From positions 1 through 63,613 of the forward strand of contig NZ_QURH01000110.1 of assembly GCF_003428695.1 (NCBI RefSeq): a DNA stretch of 63,613 nt. The letters run 5' to 3'. Every line of letters begins with the position of its first letter. The stretch's first letter is position 1. A program made the translations under genes and the position numbers. The DNA is from Actinomadura logoneensis. GTDB lineage: Bacteria > Actinomycetota > Actinomycetes > Streptosporangiales > Streptosporangiaceae. Of this stretch, positions 17,426-25,769 are shown in pieces. The notes under the pieces were generated by a model. It was not told the DNA's origin. It was given only the letters and a program-made list of their open reading frames with translations, and made no database searches.

Positions 17426-20400
17426 ATGAGTGTTTCCGAACTCGAACCCGGCGACCGGGAGTTCGAGCGGACACCGCCGCACGACATCGCGGCCGAGCAG
17501 GGGGTGCTCGGCGGCATGTTGCTGTCCCAGGACGCGATCGCCGAGGTGATCGAGGTGCTGCGGACGGCCGACTTCTACCGTCCCGCGCACCAGATCATCT
17601 TCGACGCCGTCCTGGAGCTCTACGGCCGCGGCGACCCGGCCGACGCCGTCACCATCGCGGGCGAGCTCACCAAGCGCGGCGAGATCGGCCGCGTCGGCGG
17701 CGCCCCCTACCTGCACACCCTCATCTCCTCGGTGCCCACCGCCGCCAACGCCGGGTACTACGCCCGGATCGTCCGCGAGCGCTCGGTGCTGCGCAAGCTG
17801 GTCGAGACCGGCACCCGCATCGTCCAGATGGGCTACAACGCCGACGGCGCCGACGCCGACGAGATCCTCGACCGCGCCCAGGCCGAGGTCTTCGCGATCG
17901 CCGAGAAGCGCTCCGGCGAGGACTACGTCCCCCTCTCCGAGATCATGCCGGGCGCCCTGGACGAGATCGAGGCGATCGGCAGCCGCGGCGGGCAGATGGT
18001 CGGCGTCCCGACCGGCTTCGCCGACCTCGACGCCCTCACCAACGGCCTGCACCCCGGCCAGATGATCGTCGTCGCCGCCCGTCCCGCGATGGGCAAGGCG
18101 CTCGCGCTGGCCACGCTCGTCCCCACGCCCTCCGGCTGGACGACCATGGGCGCCCTCCAGGTCGGCGACGAGGTGCTCGACGCGGACGGGCGGCCCACCC
18201 GCGTCGTCGCCGCGACCGAGGTCATGCACGGCCGGCCCTGCTACGAGGTCGAGTTCTCCGACGGCGAGGTCGTCGTCGCCGACGCGTTGCACCAGTGGCG
18301 CACCGCCGTCGCGGGCGAGACCGCCGTCCGCACCACCGAGCGGATCGCCGCCTCGCTGGACGAGACGCACGTGATCGACGGCCCGGGCGAGCGGGTCACC
18401 AAGATCGTCGACGTCCGTCCGGTGCCGAGCGTGCCGGTCCGGTGCGTCCAGGTGGACAACGCCGACCACATGTACCTGGTCGGCCGGTCGCGGGTGCCCA
18501 CGCACAACTCCACGCTGGCCCTCGACTTCGCCCGCGCGGCGTCCATCAAGCACGGGCTGACCTCGGCCTTCTTCAGCCTGGAGATGGGCCGCAACGAGAT
18601 CACGATGCGGCTGCTGTCCGCCGAGGCGCGGGTCGCCCTGCACGCCATGCGCTCGGGCACCATGCAGGACGAGGACTGGACCCGCCTAGCCCGCCGGATG
18701 AGCGAGGTCGCCGAGGCGCCGCTGTTCATCGACGACTCGCCGAACATGTCGATGATGGAGATCCGCGCCAAGGCCCGGCGGCTGAAGCAGCAGCACGATC
18801 TGCGGCTGGTCGTCATCGACTACCTGCAGCTGATGACGTCCGGCAAGCGGGTGGAGAGCCGCCAGGTCGAGGTCTCGGAGTTCTCCCGGTCGCTGAAGCT
18901 GCTGGCCAAGGAGCTGCAGGTCCCCGTCATCGCGCTGTCGCAGCTGAACCGTGGTCCCGAGCAGCGCACCGACAAGAAGCCGATGGTCTCCGACCTCCGC
19001 GAGTCGGGCTGCGTCACCGCCGCGACCCGGCTGGTCCGCGCCGACACGGGCGCCGAGGTCACGATCGGCGAGCTGGCCGCGAGCGGCGCCCGGGACGTCC
19101 CGGTCTGGGCGCTGGACGACCGGCTCAAGTACGTGCCGCGCACGATGACCCACGCGTTCCCGAGCGGACGCAAGGAGGCGTTCCGGGTCACGCTCGCGTC
19201 CGGCAGGCGGGTCGAGGCGACCGCCAACCACCCGTTCCTGACCCACGCGGGGTGGACGCCGCTCGGCGAGCTGTCGCCCGGTGACCGGGTGGCCGCCGCG
19301 CGGCACGTCCCGCCGCCGCTGGAGATTCGTCCCTGGCCGGAGGAACGGGTCGTCCTGCTGGCGCACCTCCTCGGGGGCGGGTCCTTCGGCCACGGTGAGC
19401 CGGTCCGCTATGCCGGCACGGACGAGGCATGTCTCTCCGCGGTGACGGACGCCGCCAGGCACTTCGGTGTCATCGCGGTGCGGGACGAGCACGACGCCTC
19501 CCGGGGGACGACCCTTCGGGTGACGCAGGGCAGCGGCGGCCCGATCGCCGAGTGGCTGGACGACCTCGGCCTTCTGGGGCTTCGGGCGCCGGAGAGGTTC
19601 GTCCCGGACGAGGTGTTCGGCCTGCCCAAGGAGCAGGTGGCGCTTTTCCTGCGGCATCTGTGGGCCGCCGGCGGGAGCGTGGACTGGGACGCCGAGCGCG
19701 GACGTTGCGGCGTCCACTTCTCCTCGGCCGGCCGCCGCCTCGTCGAGGACGCCTCCAGGCTGCTGCTGCGGTTCGGCATCCTGCCGCGCGTCGAGACCGT
19801 CCGCGAAGCGGGCGGCACCGTAGGCGGGGCAGGTGACATCCTCCGCGAGACGGGCGGCACCGTCCGCGGGGCAGGCGAGACCGTCCGCGGGGCGGGCGAC
19901 CGGCCGGTTCACCGGCTCCGCATCGACGGCGCGGAGAACCAGCTCGCGTTCTTCTCCGCCGTCCGAGTCCTCGGCGCGCGCGGAGTCGTCGCCGCCACGG
20001 CCGCGAAGGCGCTTCGCGGTGCGCGGTCGAACGCCGGTCTCGACACGATCCCGGCCGACGTCTGGGGTGATGTCCGGCAGGTCCTCCAGAGCCAAGAGGC
20101 CAGGGAACTCGTCCCGGCCGGGGGCGGCGCCGGTGAAGGGACGACGGTGAAGGCCGCGCCGGGCGGGCAGCGCCTCGGGCGGGTCGCGGCCGTTCTCGGC
20201 GATGCCGAACTGGAGATGCTGGCCGTGAACGACATCGTCTGGGACGAGATCGTCTCGGTCGAGAGCGTGGGGGAGCAGGAGGTCTACGACGCCACCGTCA
20301 TGGGGCTCCACAACTTCGTCGCGAACGGGATCGCCCTGCACAACTCCATCGAGCAGGACGCCGACATGGTCATCCTGCTGCACCGCGAGGACGCCTACGA

Positions 20401-20524
20401 GAAGGAGTCACCGCGCGCGGGAGAAGCCGACCTGATCGTGGCCAAGCACCGTAACGGCCCGACCGCCACCGTCACCGTCGCCTTCCAGGGGCACTACAGC
20501 AGGTTCGTCGACATGGCCCAGTAG
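17426..20524 (+). CDS. dnaB: Replicative DNA helicase DnaB with two inteins
   Basis: 1032-residue precursor. Exteins: N-terminal domain (HDIAAEQGVLGGMLLS), linker, RecA-like domain with EDYVPLSEI, the P-loop RPAMGK/STLALDF, VVIDYLQLM, and ALSQLNRGPEQR, then LRESG/SIEQDADMVILLHRED. Removing a 137-residue intein inside the P-loop (18098-18508) and a 445-residue intein after LRESG (19010-20344) leaves 450 residues, the normal DnaB length. Both splice junctions have Ser at +1. ATG 17426 lies 10 bases after GAGGGG; a GTG at 17417 is too close to it. The helicase is active only after both inteins splice out, since the first splits the Walker A motif. It unwinds DNA at the replication fork. Confidence 0.97.
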   Translation: MSVSELEPGDREFERTPPHDIAAEQGVLGGMLLSQDAIAEVIEVLRTADFYRPAHQIIFDAVLELYGRGDPADAVTIAGELTKRGEIGRVGGAPYLHTLISSVPTAANAGYYARIVRERSVLRKLVETGTRIVQMGYNADGADADEILDRAQAEVFAIAEKRSGEDYVPLSEIMPGALDEIEAIGSRGGQMVGVPTGFADLDALTNGLHPGQMIVVAARPAMGKALALATLVPTPSGWTTMGALQVGDEVLDADGRPTRVVAATEVMHGRPCYEVEFSDGEVVVADALHQWRTAVAGETAVRTTERIAASLDETHVIDGPGERVTKIVDVRPVPSVPVRCVQVDNADHMYLVGRSRVPTHNSTLALDFARAASIKHGLTSAFFSLEMGRNEITMRLLSAEARVALHAMRSGTMQDEDWTRLARRMSEVAEAPLFIDDSPNMSMMEIRAKARRLKQQHDLRLVVIDYLQLMTSGKRVESRQVEVSEFSRSLKLLAKELQVPVIALSQLNRGPEQRTDKKPMVSDLRESGCVTAATRLVRADTGAEVTIGELAASGARDVPVWALDDRLKYVPRTMTHAFPSGRKEAFRVTLASGRRVEATANHPFLTHAGWTPLGELSPGDRVAAARHVPPPLEIRPWPEERVVLLAHLLGGGSFGHGEPVRYAGTDEACLSAVTDAARHFGVIAVRDEHDASRGTTLRVTQGSGGPIAEWLDDLGLLGLRAPERFVPDEVFGLPKEQVALFLRHLWAAGGSVDWDAERGRCGVHFSSAGRRLVEDASRLLLRFGILPRVETVREAGGTVGGAGDILRETGGTVRGAGETVRGAGDRPVHRLRIDGAENQLAFFSAVRVLGARGVVAATAAKALRGARSNAGLDTIPADVWGDVRQVLQSQEARELVPAGGGAGEGTTVKAAPGGQRLGRVAAVLGDAELEMLAVNDIVWDEIVSVESVGEQEVYDATVMGLHNFVANGIALHNSIEQDADMVILLHREDAYEKESPRAGEADLIVAKHRNGPTATVTVAFQGHYSRFVDMAQ
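18098..18508 (+). mobile_element. DnaB intein 1: class 3 mini-intein in the Walker A motif
   Basis: 137 residues, beginning with Ala (ALALATLVPTPSGWTTMG), not Cys or Ser, and ending VPTHN before Ser+1. It has the Trp-Cys-Thr triplet that marks class 3 inteins: Trp67 in ALHQW (where other inteins have the block B TxxH), Cys116 in VRCVQV (block F) and Thr135 in PTHN (block G). In this class the block F Cys makes the first attack, so Ala at position 1 is compatible with splicing. No homing endonuclease domain. The insertion point between GK and ST of the P-loop is a known DnaB intein site. Confidence 0.9.
19010..20344 (+). mobile_element. DnaB intein 2: large intein with degenerate LAGLIDADG endonuclease
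   Basis: 445 residues from Cys1 (CVTAATRLVRADTG) to LHNFVANGIALHN, then Ser+1. Splicing blocks look intact: block B EATANHPFLT with TxxH-like ANHP, block F VYDATVMGLHNFVANG, and the final HN. The centre contains a LAGLIDADG-type endonuclease with DOD motifs LLGGGSF (about 118-124) and LWAAGGSV (about 216-223); the catalytic Asp expected in each (GDG, TDG) is Gly, so DNA cleavage is probably lost. Around 264-298 there is an extra GGTV(R/G)GAG repeat. It sits after LRESG, a common DnaB insertion site. Confidence 0.9.
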
Positions 20525-20543
20525 GACGACCAGGGGGACGCTC

Positions 20544-21089
20544 ATGTGGGATGCGATCGCGCTGCTGGAGAGCAGGGGCGCCGGGGTGATCAGGCACCCC
20601 GGCGGCACTCTGCTGGCACACCTGCGCCGGGTCCACGCCCGGCTCGACGCATGGGGCGGTCGGAGCGACCTGCTGTCCGCCGGAATGTGCCACGCCTTCT
20701 ACGGGACGGACGGCTTCGCCGTCTCCCTGGGAGACGTCGAGCGGCGCGACGAGCTCGCCGAGGTCATCGGGGAGAGCGCCGAGCGGCTGGTCTACGTCTA
20801 CGGCTGCTGTGATCGGGGCAGGTCCTATCCCGGCCTGGCGGAAGGCGGGGAGTTCGTCGATCGGTTCACGGGTGCGCCGATGGCGTTGTCGGAGGGCGAG
20901 CGGCGCGATTTCGCCGAGCTCACCGTCGCCAACGAACTGGACGTGGTCGACGCCGGTGCCCTGAACGCCCAGCAGGCGCGCGGCCTCTACGAGCTGTTCG
21001 GCCGCTGGCGACCACTGCTGAGCCCGGCTGCGGCCCGCGAGGTGGAACTGCGGCTGACCGCCCCGACGACGGAACCGACGGACGCCTGA
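20544..21089 (+). CDS. DUF6817-like protein with HD-like His pattern
   Basis: 181 residues, ATG 19 bp after dnaB behind AGGGGGAC, so probably cotranscribed. The N-terminal half has GTLLAHLRRVHARLDAWGG and SAGMCHAFYGTDGF, a spacing of His and Asp reminiscent of HD-type metal phosphohydrolases and matching what I recall of DUF6817; the typical HD doublet is absent. The rest is helical (EGERRDFAELTVANELDV). Function unknown. Confidence 0.65.
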   Translation: MWDAIALLESRGAGVIRHPGGTLLAHLRRVHARLDAWGGRSDLLSAGMCHAFYGTDGFAVSLGDVERRDELAEVIGESAERLVYVYGCCDRGRSYPGLAEGGEFVDRFTGAPMALSEGERRDFAELTVANELDVVDAGALNAQQARGLYELFGRWRPLLSPAAAREVELRLTAPTTEPTDA

Positions 21090-21301
21090 CACATCTCGCC
21101 TGACCCTCTCGCCTGACCCTCTCGCCTGACGCGTCCCGCATGAGTGCGGACTTGGTCGGGCGCGTGGGGGCGGTCAAGGGGTGGGCAAGATCTGTTCAGC
21201 CCGTGATTCCGGCCGGACTGGGCGGGAAGGTGAGCCAGCGGGTCCGCGACCGGCCGCCGCCGCGCGGGGCCCTGCTCGTGTCGCGCGATCGGAAGGCCGT
21301 C

Positions 21302-21739
21302 ATGTCGATTATGGCTCGTCCGCACCAGATCCCGATGCGGCTCGCTACCGGGGCGTTCATCCTGAACTCCGGCCTGGGGAAGGTCCGCGACACCGAGGCG
21401 ATGGCGGAGACCATCCACGGCACCGCGTCGACCGCCTACCCGTTCCTGAAGGAGTGGGAGCCGCAGAAGTTCACGCGGATGCTCGGCACCGCCGAGGTCG
21501 CGGTCGGTGCGATGCTGCTGACGCCGCTCGTCCCGTCGCTGGTCGCCGGAATGGCGTTGACCGGCTTCTCCGCGGGACTCGTCGGCCTCTACCTGAAGCT
21601 TCCGGGGACGCGCCTGGAGGGGAGCCTGCGTCCGAGCCCCGAGGGGCTCCCGCTCGCCAAGGACTCCTGGATGCTCGGCATCGGGGTCAGCCTCGTCCTG
21701 GAGGCGCTCACCGGCAGGAAGTGCTACAAGAAGAGCTGA
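21302..21739 (+). CDS. DoxX-like small membrane protein
   Basis: 145 residues from ATG 21302, with GGAAGG at 21291-21296. Sequence MRLATGAFILNSGLGKV, a loop containing a Glu/Trp/Pro cluster (KEWEPQKF), then three hydrophobic segments (AEVAVGAMLLTPLVPSLVAGMAL, GFSAGLVGLYL, and WMLGIGVSLVLEAL). The four-helix arrangement is like DoxX/DUF4267 membrane proteins. Role unknown. A start further left at 21140 would add an unlikely basic leader. Confidence 0.7.
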   Translation: MSIMARPHQIPMRLATGAFILNSGLGKVRDTEAMAETIHGTASTAYPFLKEWEPQKFTRMLGTAEVAVGAMLLTPLVPSLVAGMALTGFSAGLVGLYLKLPGTRLEGSLRPSPEGLPLAKDSWMLGIGVSLVLEALTGRKCYKKS

Positions 21740-21925
21740 CCAGGCGGACCGGACTTCTCGTCCGCCTGCTGTCGTCGTCAAGGCATCCAAGGCCGCCGTA
21801 CGGACGGTCCGTCAGGTCGCGCCCGCCGCCATCTCGTCTGCCGTTCGTTGGACAGGGGGGCCGCCGTGGGGACGGAGTGAGGTCGGCCGTCGCCCCACCC
21901 CGCCTCTGGCGGCTCCCGCACCGGA

Positions 21926-22294
21926 TCACGCGGCGGCGGGGACCTTGTCGAGGAAGCCGTGGACCTTGGCGATCCGGCCGTCCGCGTCGAGGACCGCGAC
22001 GTCGAAGCCGACGACCGGGGCCTCGGCGCCCTCGGGGCCGAGCTCCCAGGTGAAGCGGACGATGTCGTGGTGCGCGTCCACCGGGCCCGCCAGGCGGAAC
22101 ACCAGGCCGGGGAACTGCTGCTGCGCGCCGGCGATCAGGGCGTCGATCCCGTCCCGGCCCTCGACCGCCGCGAGCGGGTCGGTGTAGGCGGCGCCCTCGG
22201 CGAAGACCTCGTCGATCACGGCGCGGCGGGCGGCGGCGTCGGTCTCGTTCCAGGCGGCGATGTAGCGCTCGATCTGCTGCTGCACGGTGTTCAT
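21926..22294 (-). CDS. SnoaL-like (NTF2-fold) protein
   Basis: 122 residues, ATG preceded by AGGAAAGGA. NTF2-like alpha+beta cone: IERYIAAWNETDAAARRAVIDEVFAEGAAYTDPLA, GRDGIDALIAG, and VGFDVAVLDADGRIAKVHGFLD. Such proteins are polyketide cyclase/isomerase-like or ligand-binding; the residues here do not decide. Divergent from the transporter gene at 22433. Confidence 0.85.
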   Translation of the reverse strand: MNTVQQQIERYIAAWNETDAAARRAVIDEVFAEGAAYTDPLAAVEGRDGIDALIAGAQQQFPGLVFRLAGPVDAHHDIVRFTWELGPEGAEAPVVGFDVAVLDADGRIAKVHGFLDKVPAAA

Positions 22295-22432
22295 GATTTT
22301 CCTTTCCTGCCGGGCCCGTCCCGACGTGATCAACTCTGGCGGAGTCCGCGAGGGAGATCGATTACCTCCGGGGTCATGACGCTCGCGGTTCTTCGTCCCG
22401 GATAGGGTCGGGCGTTCGGCGAGGAGGTGCGG

Positions 22433-23539
22433 GTGAGCGCTGGAACGATGACCATGGCGGACGCGCGGGCCTTCGGGCGTCCGGCGAGACGGCGGTGGCG
22501 CGCGGGCGCGGCGTGGCCGGGCGGCGGGGCGACGGCGTCCATCGGACTGGGCGTGCTCGGCGCGCTGTTCTTCTCCTCGTCCTTCATCGCGAACCGGCTG
22601 ATGGCGGTCGGCGGCGGCGCGTGGGAGTGGACGGCCTCGCTCCGCTTCCTCTACTCGCTGCCGATCTTCCTGCTGATCGTCGCGGTGCGCGGCGCCCGGA
22701 CGGCCCCCGAGACCGGCGCGACCACGCTCTCTGACGCGGGCGCGGTCCGGGACGCGGGCGTGGTCCCGGACGGTGTCCGGGATGCCGGGCTGCGGCCGGT
22801 CTTCGGCGCGCTGCGGGCCGCTCCCGGCCGCTGGACGCTGTGGAGCACGGTCTGCTTCGGCCTGTTCTACGCCCCGCTGTGCTTCGCCGCGACGACCTCG
22901 CCCGGCTGGATGGTCGCGGCGACGTGGCAGGTCACGATCGTGTGCGGGGTCGTCCTCGCGCCGCTGCTGTACGGACGCGGCGACGAGCGCGGCCGGGTGC
23001 CGGTGCGCGGCCTGGCGCTGTCCGGGCTGATCCTGGCCGGCGTGTTCCTGACCCAGCTCGGCGGCGGCGAGTCCATGCTGACCTGGAAGGCGGCGCTGGG
23101 CGTCGGGGCCGTGCTGTTCGGCGCGGTCGCCTACCCGGTCGGCAACCGGCGCGCGATGGAACTCGCCGGGGACCGCCTGGACACCTTCCAGCGGCTCGCC
23201 GCGATGTCCGTGGCCAGCCTGCCGTTCTGGCTGCTCGTCGCGGTCGTGGGCGGAATCCGGGCGGGGTTGCCGACGGGCGGACAGCTCACCGCGACCGCCG
23301 TCGTCGCGGTGTTCTCCGGCGTGATCGCCACGTCGCTGTTCTTCGCCGCCACCCACCGCGAGCGGTCCCATCCGATGCGGCTCGCCGCCGTCGAGGCCAC
23401 CCAGGCGGCGGAGGTCGTGTTCGTCGCGCTGCTGGAACCGGTCCTGCTGCACTCGTCGGCGCCCGGCGCGGTCGGCTGGGGCGGTATCGTCGCGATCACC
23501 GTGGGAGTCATGCTCTACGCCCTGGCCGGAAAGCGCTGA
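22433..23539 (+). CDS. DMT-superfamily efflux transporter (EmrE_2-like)
   Basis: About 368 residues from GTG 22433, five bases after GAGGAGG. Ten hydrophobic segments, starting with LGVLGALFFSSSFIANRLMA; a hydrophilic loop of about 45 residues (TGATTLSDAGAVRDAG and onward) follows helix 2. Two DMT repeats are visible, with the second containing FFAATHRERSHPMRLAAVEATQAAEVVFVALLEP. Resembles the putative multidrug-resistance efflux family of Gram-positives. Substrate unknown. Confidence 0.8.
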   Translation: MSAGTMTMADARAFGRPARRRWRAGAAWPGGGATASIGLGVLGALFFSSSFIANRLMAVGGGAWEWTASLRFLYSLPIFLLIVAVRGARTAPETGATTLSDAGAVRDAGVVPDGVRDAGLRPVFGALRAAPGRWTLWSTVCFGLFYAPLCFAATTSPGWMVAATWQVTIVCGVVLAPLLYGRGDERGRVPVRGLALSGLILAGVFLTQLGGGESMLTWKAALGVGAVLFGAVAYPVGNRRAMELAGDRLDTFQRLAAMSVASLPFWLLVAVVGGIRAGLPTGGQLTATAVVAVFSGVIATSLFFAATHRERSHPMRLAAVEATQAAEVVFVALLEPVLLHSSAPGAVGWGGIVAITVGVMLYALAGKR

Positions 23540-23646
23540 CCTGCCCTTCCGCGACCTCGCGGCGGCCGGTGGCGGGGGTGGGCGGCGGTGACGTCAATGT
23601 CGTTTTTCCGCTAGTGAAACCCCGTGTCCTCGGTGATGCTGGAGAC

Positions 23647-25116
23647 ATGCATGAGGACACGGAACGGTGCGTGCGGGCCGTCCAGGCGAAGGACGCCCGG
23701 TTCGACGGGTGGTTCTTCACCGGGGTGGTGACGACGGGGATCTACTGCCGTCCGAGCTGCCCGGCCGTCCCGCCCAAGCCGCAGAACATGCGGTTCTACC
23801 CGAGCTCGGCGGCGGCTCAGCAGGCCGGGTTCCGGGCCTGCAAGCGGTGCCGTCCGGACACCAGCCCCGGCTCGCCGGAGTGGAACCACCGCGCGGATGT
23901 CGTCGCCCGCGCGATGCGCCTGGTCGCGGACGGCGTCGTCGACCGCGAGGGCGTTCCGGGCCTGGCGACGCGCCTCGGCTACAGCACCCGGCAGATCGAG
24001 CGGCAGCTTCGCGCCGAACTGGGCGCCGGCCCGCTCGCGCTCGCCCGGGCCCAGCGGGCGCAGACCGCGCGGCTGCTGATCGAGACGAGCGCCCTGCCCA
24101 TGTCGGACGTGGCGTTCGCGTCCGGATTCGCCTCGATCAGGGCCTTCAACGAGACGATCCGCGAGGTCTTCGCCCAGACCCCGACCGAACTGCGCGACCG
24201 CGTGTCCCGCGGCCATCCGGCCGCCGCGAACGGGACGCTGTCGCTGCGGCTCCCGTTCCGCCGGCCGTTCTTCCCGGACAATCTGTTCGGGCACCTCGCC
24301 GCCACGGCCGTCCCGGGTGTCGAGGAGTGGCGGGACGGCGCGTACCGCCGGACGCTGCGGCTGCCGCACGGCCCCGGTATCGTCGCGCTGAAGCCGACCC
24401 CCGAGTACGTCGCCTGCACCCTCACCCTCACCGACCTGCGCGATCTCACGATCGCGATCAGCCGGTGCCGGTGGATGCTGGACCTGGACGCCGACCCGGT
24501 GGCGGTGGACGAGCTGCTGTCCGCCGACCCGGTGCTCGAACCGCTCGTCCGCAAGGCCCCCGGACGGCGCGTCCCGCGGACGGCCTGCGGCGCGGAGTTC
24601 GGGGTCCGGGCCGTCCTCGGGCAGCAGGTGTCCACGGCCGCCGCGCGCACCCACGCCGCGCGCCTCGTGCGGGCGCACGGGGAGCCGGTGGACGATCCGG
24701 GCGGCGGCCTCACCCACCTGTTCCCGATGCCCGACGCGCTCATGGACCTCGAACCGGCCGGCCTCGCCTTCCCCGAATCCCGCCGGACGACGCTGAAGAC
24801 GCTGGTCACCGCCCTGGCGTCCGGCGATCTGGACCTCAGCGTCGGAGCGGACTGGGACGAGGCGCGGGCGAAGCTCGCGGAACTGCCCGGCATCGGGCCG
24901 TGGACGATCGAGACCATCGCCATGCGGTCGCTCGGAGACCCGGACGCGTTCGTCGCGTCCGACCTGGGCGTCCGGTACGCGGCGCGGGCCCTCGACCTGC
25001 CCGGCACCCCCGCCGCGCTGACCCGGCGCGCCGCGGCCTGGCGGCCCTGGCGCTCCTACGCCGTCCAGCACCTGTGGGCGACGGGTGACCACGCCATCAA
25101 CACCATTCCCGCATGA
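23647..25116 (+). CDS. alkA: Ada metal-binding / AraC / AlkA DNA glycosylase fusion
   Basis: 489 residues. N-terminal Ada Zn domain with CRPSC and CKRC (the methylphosphotriester-accepting cysteine cluster), AraC helix-turn-helix region (VPGLATRLGYSTRQIERQL, PMSDVAFASGFASIRAFNETI), then an AlkA-type HhH-GPD glycosylase (GVRAVLGQQVS, LPGIGPWTIETIAMR and the catalytic Asp in ASDLGVR). It should sense methylated DNA, activate transcription and excise alkylated bases. ogt follows by 13 bp and is probably cotranscribed, forming a two-gene adaptive response. Confidence 0.93.
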   Translation: MHEDTERCVRAVQAKDARFDGWFFTGVVTTGIYCRPSCPAVPPKPQNMRFYPSSAAAQQAGFRACKRCRPDTSPGSPEWNHRADVVARAMRLVADGVVDREGVPGLATRLGYSTRQIERQLRAELGAGPLALARAQRAQTARLLIETSALPMSDVAFASGFASIRAFNETIREVFAQTPTELRDRVSRGHPAAANGTLSLRLPFRRPFFPDNLFGHLAATAVPGVEEWRDGAYRRTLRLPHGPGIVALKPTPEYVACTLTLTDLRDLTIAISRCRWMLDLDADPVAVDELLSADPVLEPLVRKAPGRRVPRTACGAEFGVRAVLGQQVSTAAARTHAARLVRAHGEPVDDPGGGLTHLFPMPDALMDLEPAGLAFPESRRTTLKTLVTALASGDLDLSVGADWDEARAKLAELPGIGPWTIETIAMRSLGDPDAFVASDLGVRYAARALDLPGTPAALTRRAAAWRPWRSYAVQHLWATGDHAINTIPA

Positions 25117-25129
25117 AACGAGATCAGCT

Positions 25130-25642
25130 GTGCACACCCACGTCGTGATCGACAGCCCGGTCGGGCCGCTGACGCTGGTCGCGGACGGCCCGGAGCTGGT
25201 CGGGCTCTACATGAACCAGCAGCGGCACCGCCCGCCGCAGGAGACCTTCGGGACGCCCGGGGACCCGGCCGACGAGCCGTTCGCGGCCGTCGCCGCCCAG
25301 CTCGCCGACTACTTCACCGGCGGACGGCACGAGTTCGACCTCCCGCTGAAGCTGAACGGAACGCCGTTCCAGCGGAGCGTCTGGGAGGCCCTGACCCGCA
25401 TCCCGTACGGCGAGACCGTGAGCTACGGCGAGCTGGCCGCCGAACTGGGCAGTCCCAGCGCGTCCCGCGCGGTGGGCCTGGCCAACGGCCGCAACCCGAT
25501 CGGCATCATCGTCCCGTGCCACCGCGTCGTCGGCTCCACCGGCAGCCTCACCGGCTACGGAGGCGGCCTGGAGCGCAAGCGGTTCCTGCTGGACTTCGAG
25601 CGCTCGCACCAGCCCGCCGGGGAATCGGCCGTCCTCTTCTGA
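25130..25642 (+). CDS. ogt: Methylated-DNA-protein cysteine methyltransferase
   Basis: 170 residues from GTG 25130. C-terminal MGMT domain complete: FQRSVWEALTRIPYGETVSYGELA, the recognition helix SASRAVGLANGRNPIGII and the active site VPCHRVV with acceptor Cys130, then GYGGGLERK. Repairs O6-alkylguanine by suicide transfer. An upstream ATG at 25085 overlaps alkA and has no ribosome site. Paired with the Ada-AlkA fusion. Confidence 0.95.
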   Translation: MHTHVVIDSPVGPLTLVADGPELVGLYMNQQRHRPPQETFGTPGDPADEPFAAVAAQLADYFTGGRHEFDLPLKLNGTPFQRSVWEALTRIPYGETVSYGELAAELGSPSASRAVGLANGRNPIGIIVPCHRVVGSTGSLTGYGGGLERKRFLLDFERSHQPAGESAVLF

Positions 25643-25740
25643 TCCCGGCTCCGGTTCCGGCCGGTGCCGATGGCGGCGTCCGCGTTCTCCTCGCCGCGGG
25701 GTCCGCATACCGTGGCCCTTGGACCCCGTGCACCGAAGTC

Positions 25741-25769
25741 GTAGGCCCCGCGCCCCGTGCGGGGCCTAC
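25741..25769. terminator. Hairpin between ogt and a convergent gene
   Basis: GTAGGCCCCGC, seven loop bases, GCGGGGCCTAC: a perfect 11-bp inverted repeat that includes the stop codon of the minus-strand gene. No T tract. Confidence 0.5.

Noticed and set aside
17206..19284. Long plus-strand frame overlapping dnaB in another frame
   Set aside because: Arg/Pro/Gly-rich product without any motif; dnaB in the other frame has clear helicase and intein motifs.
18686..20383. Long minus-strand frame opposite the second intein
   Set aside because: No recognisable domain; intein motifs on the plus strand explain the openness.
22840..23646. Upstream extension of the alkA frame through the DMT transporter gene
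   Set aside because: The extension is the shadow of the transporter in another frame; alkA starts at 23647 with the Ada domain intact.
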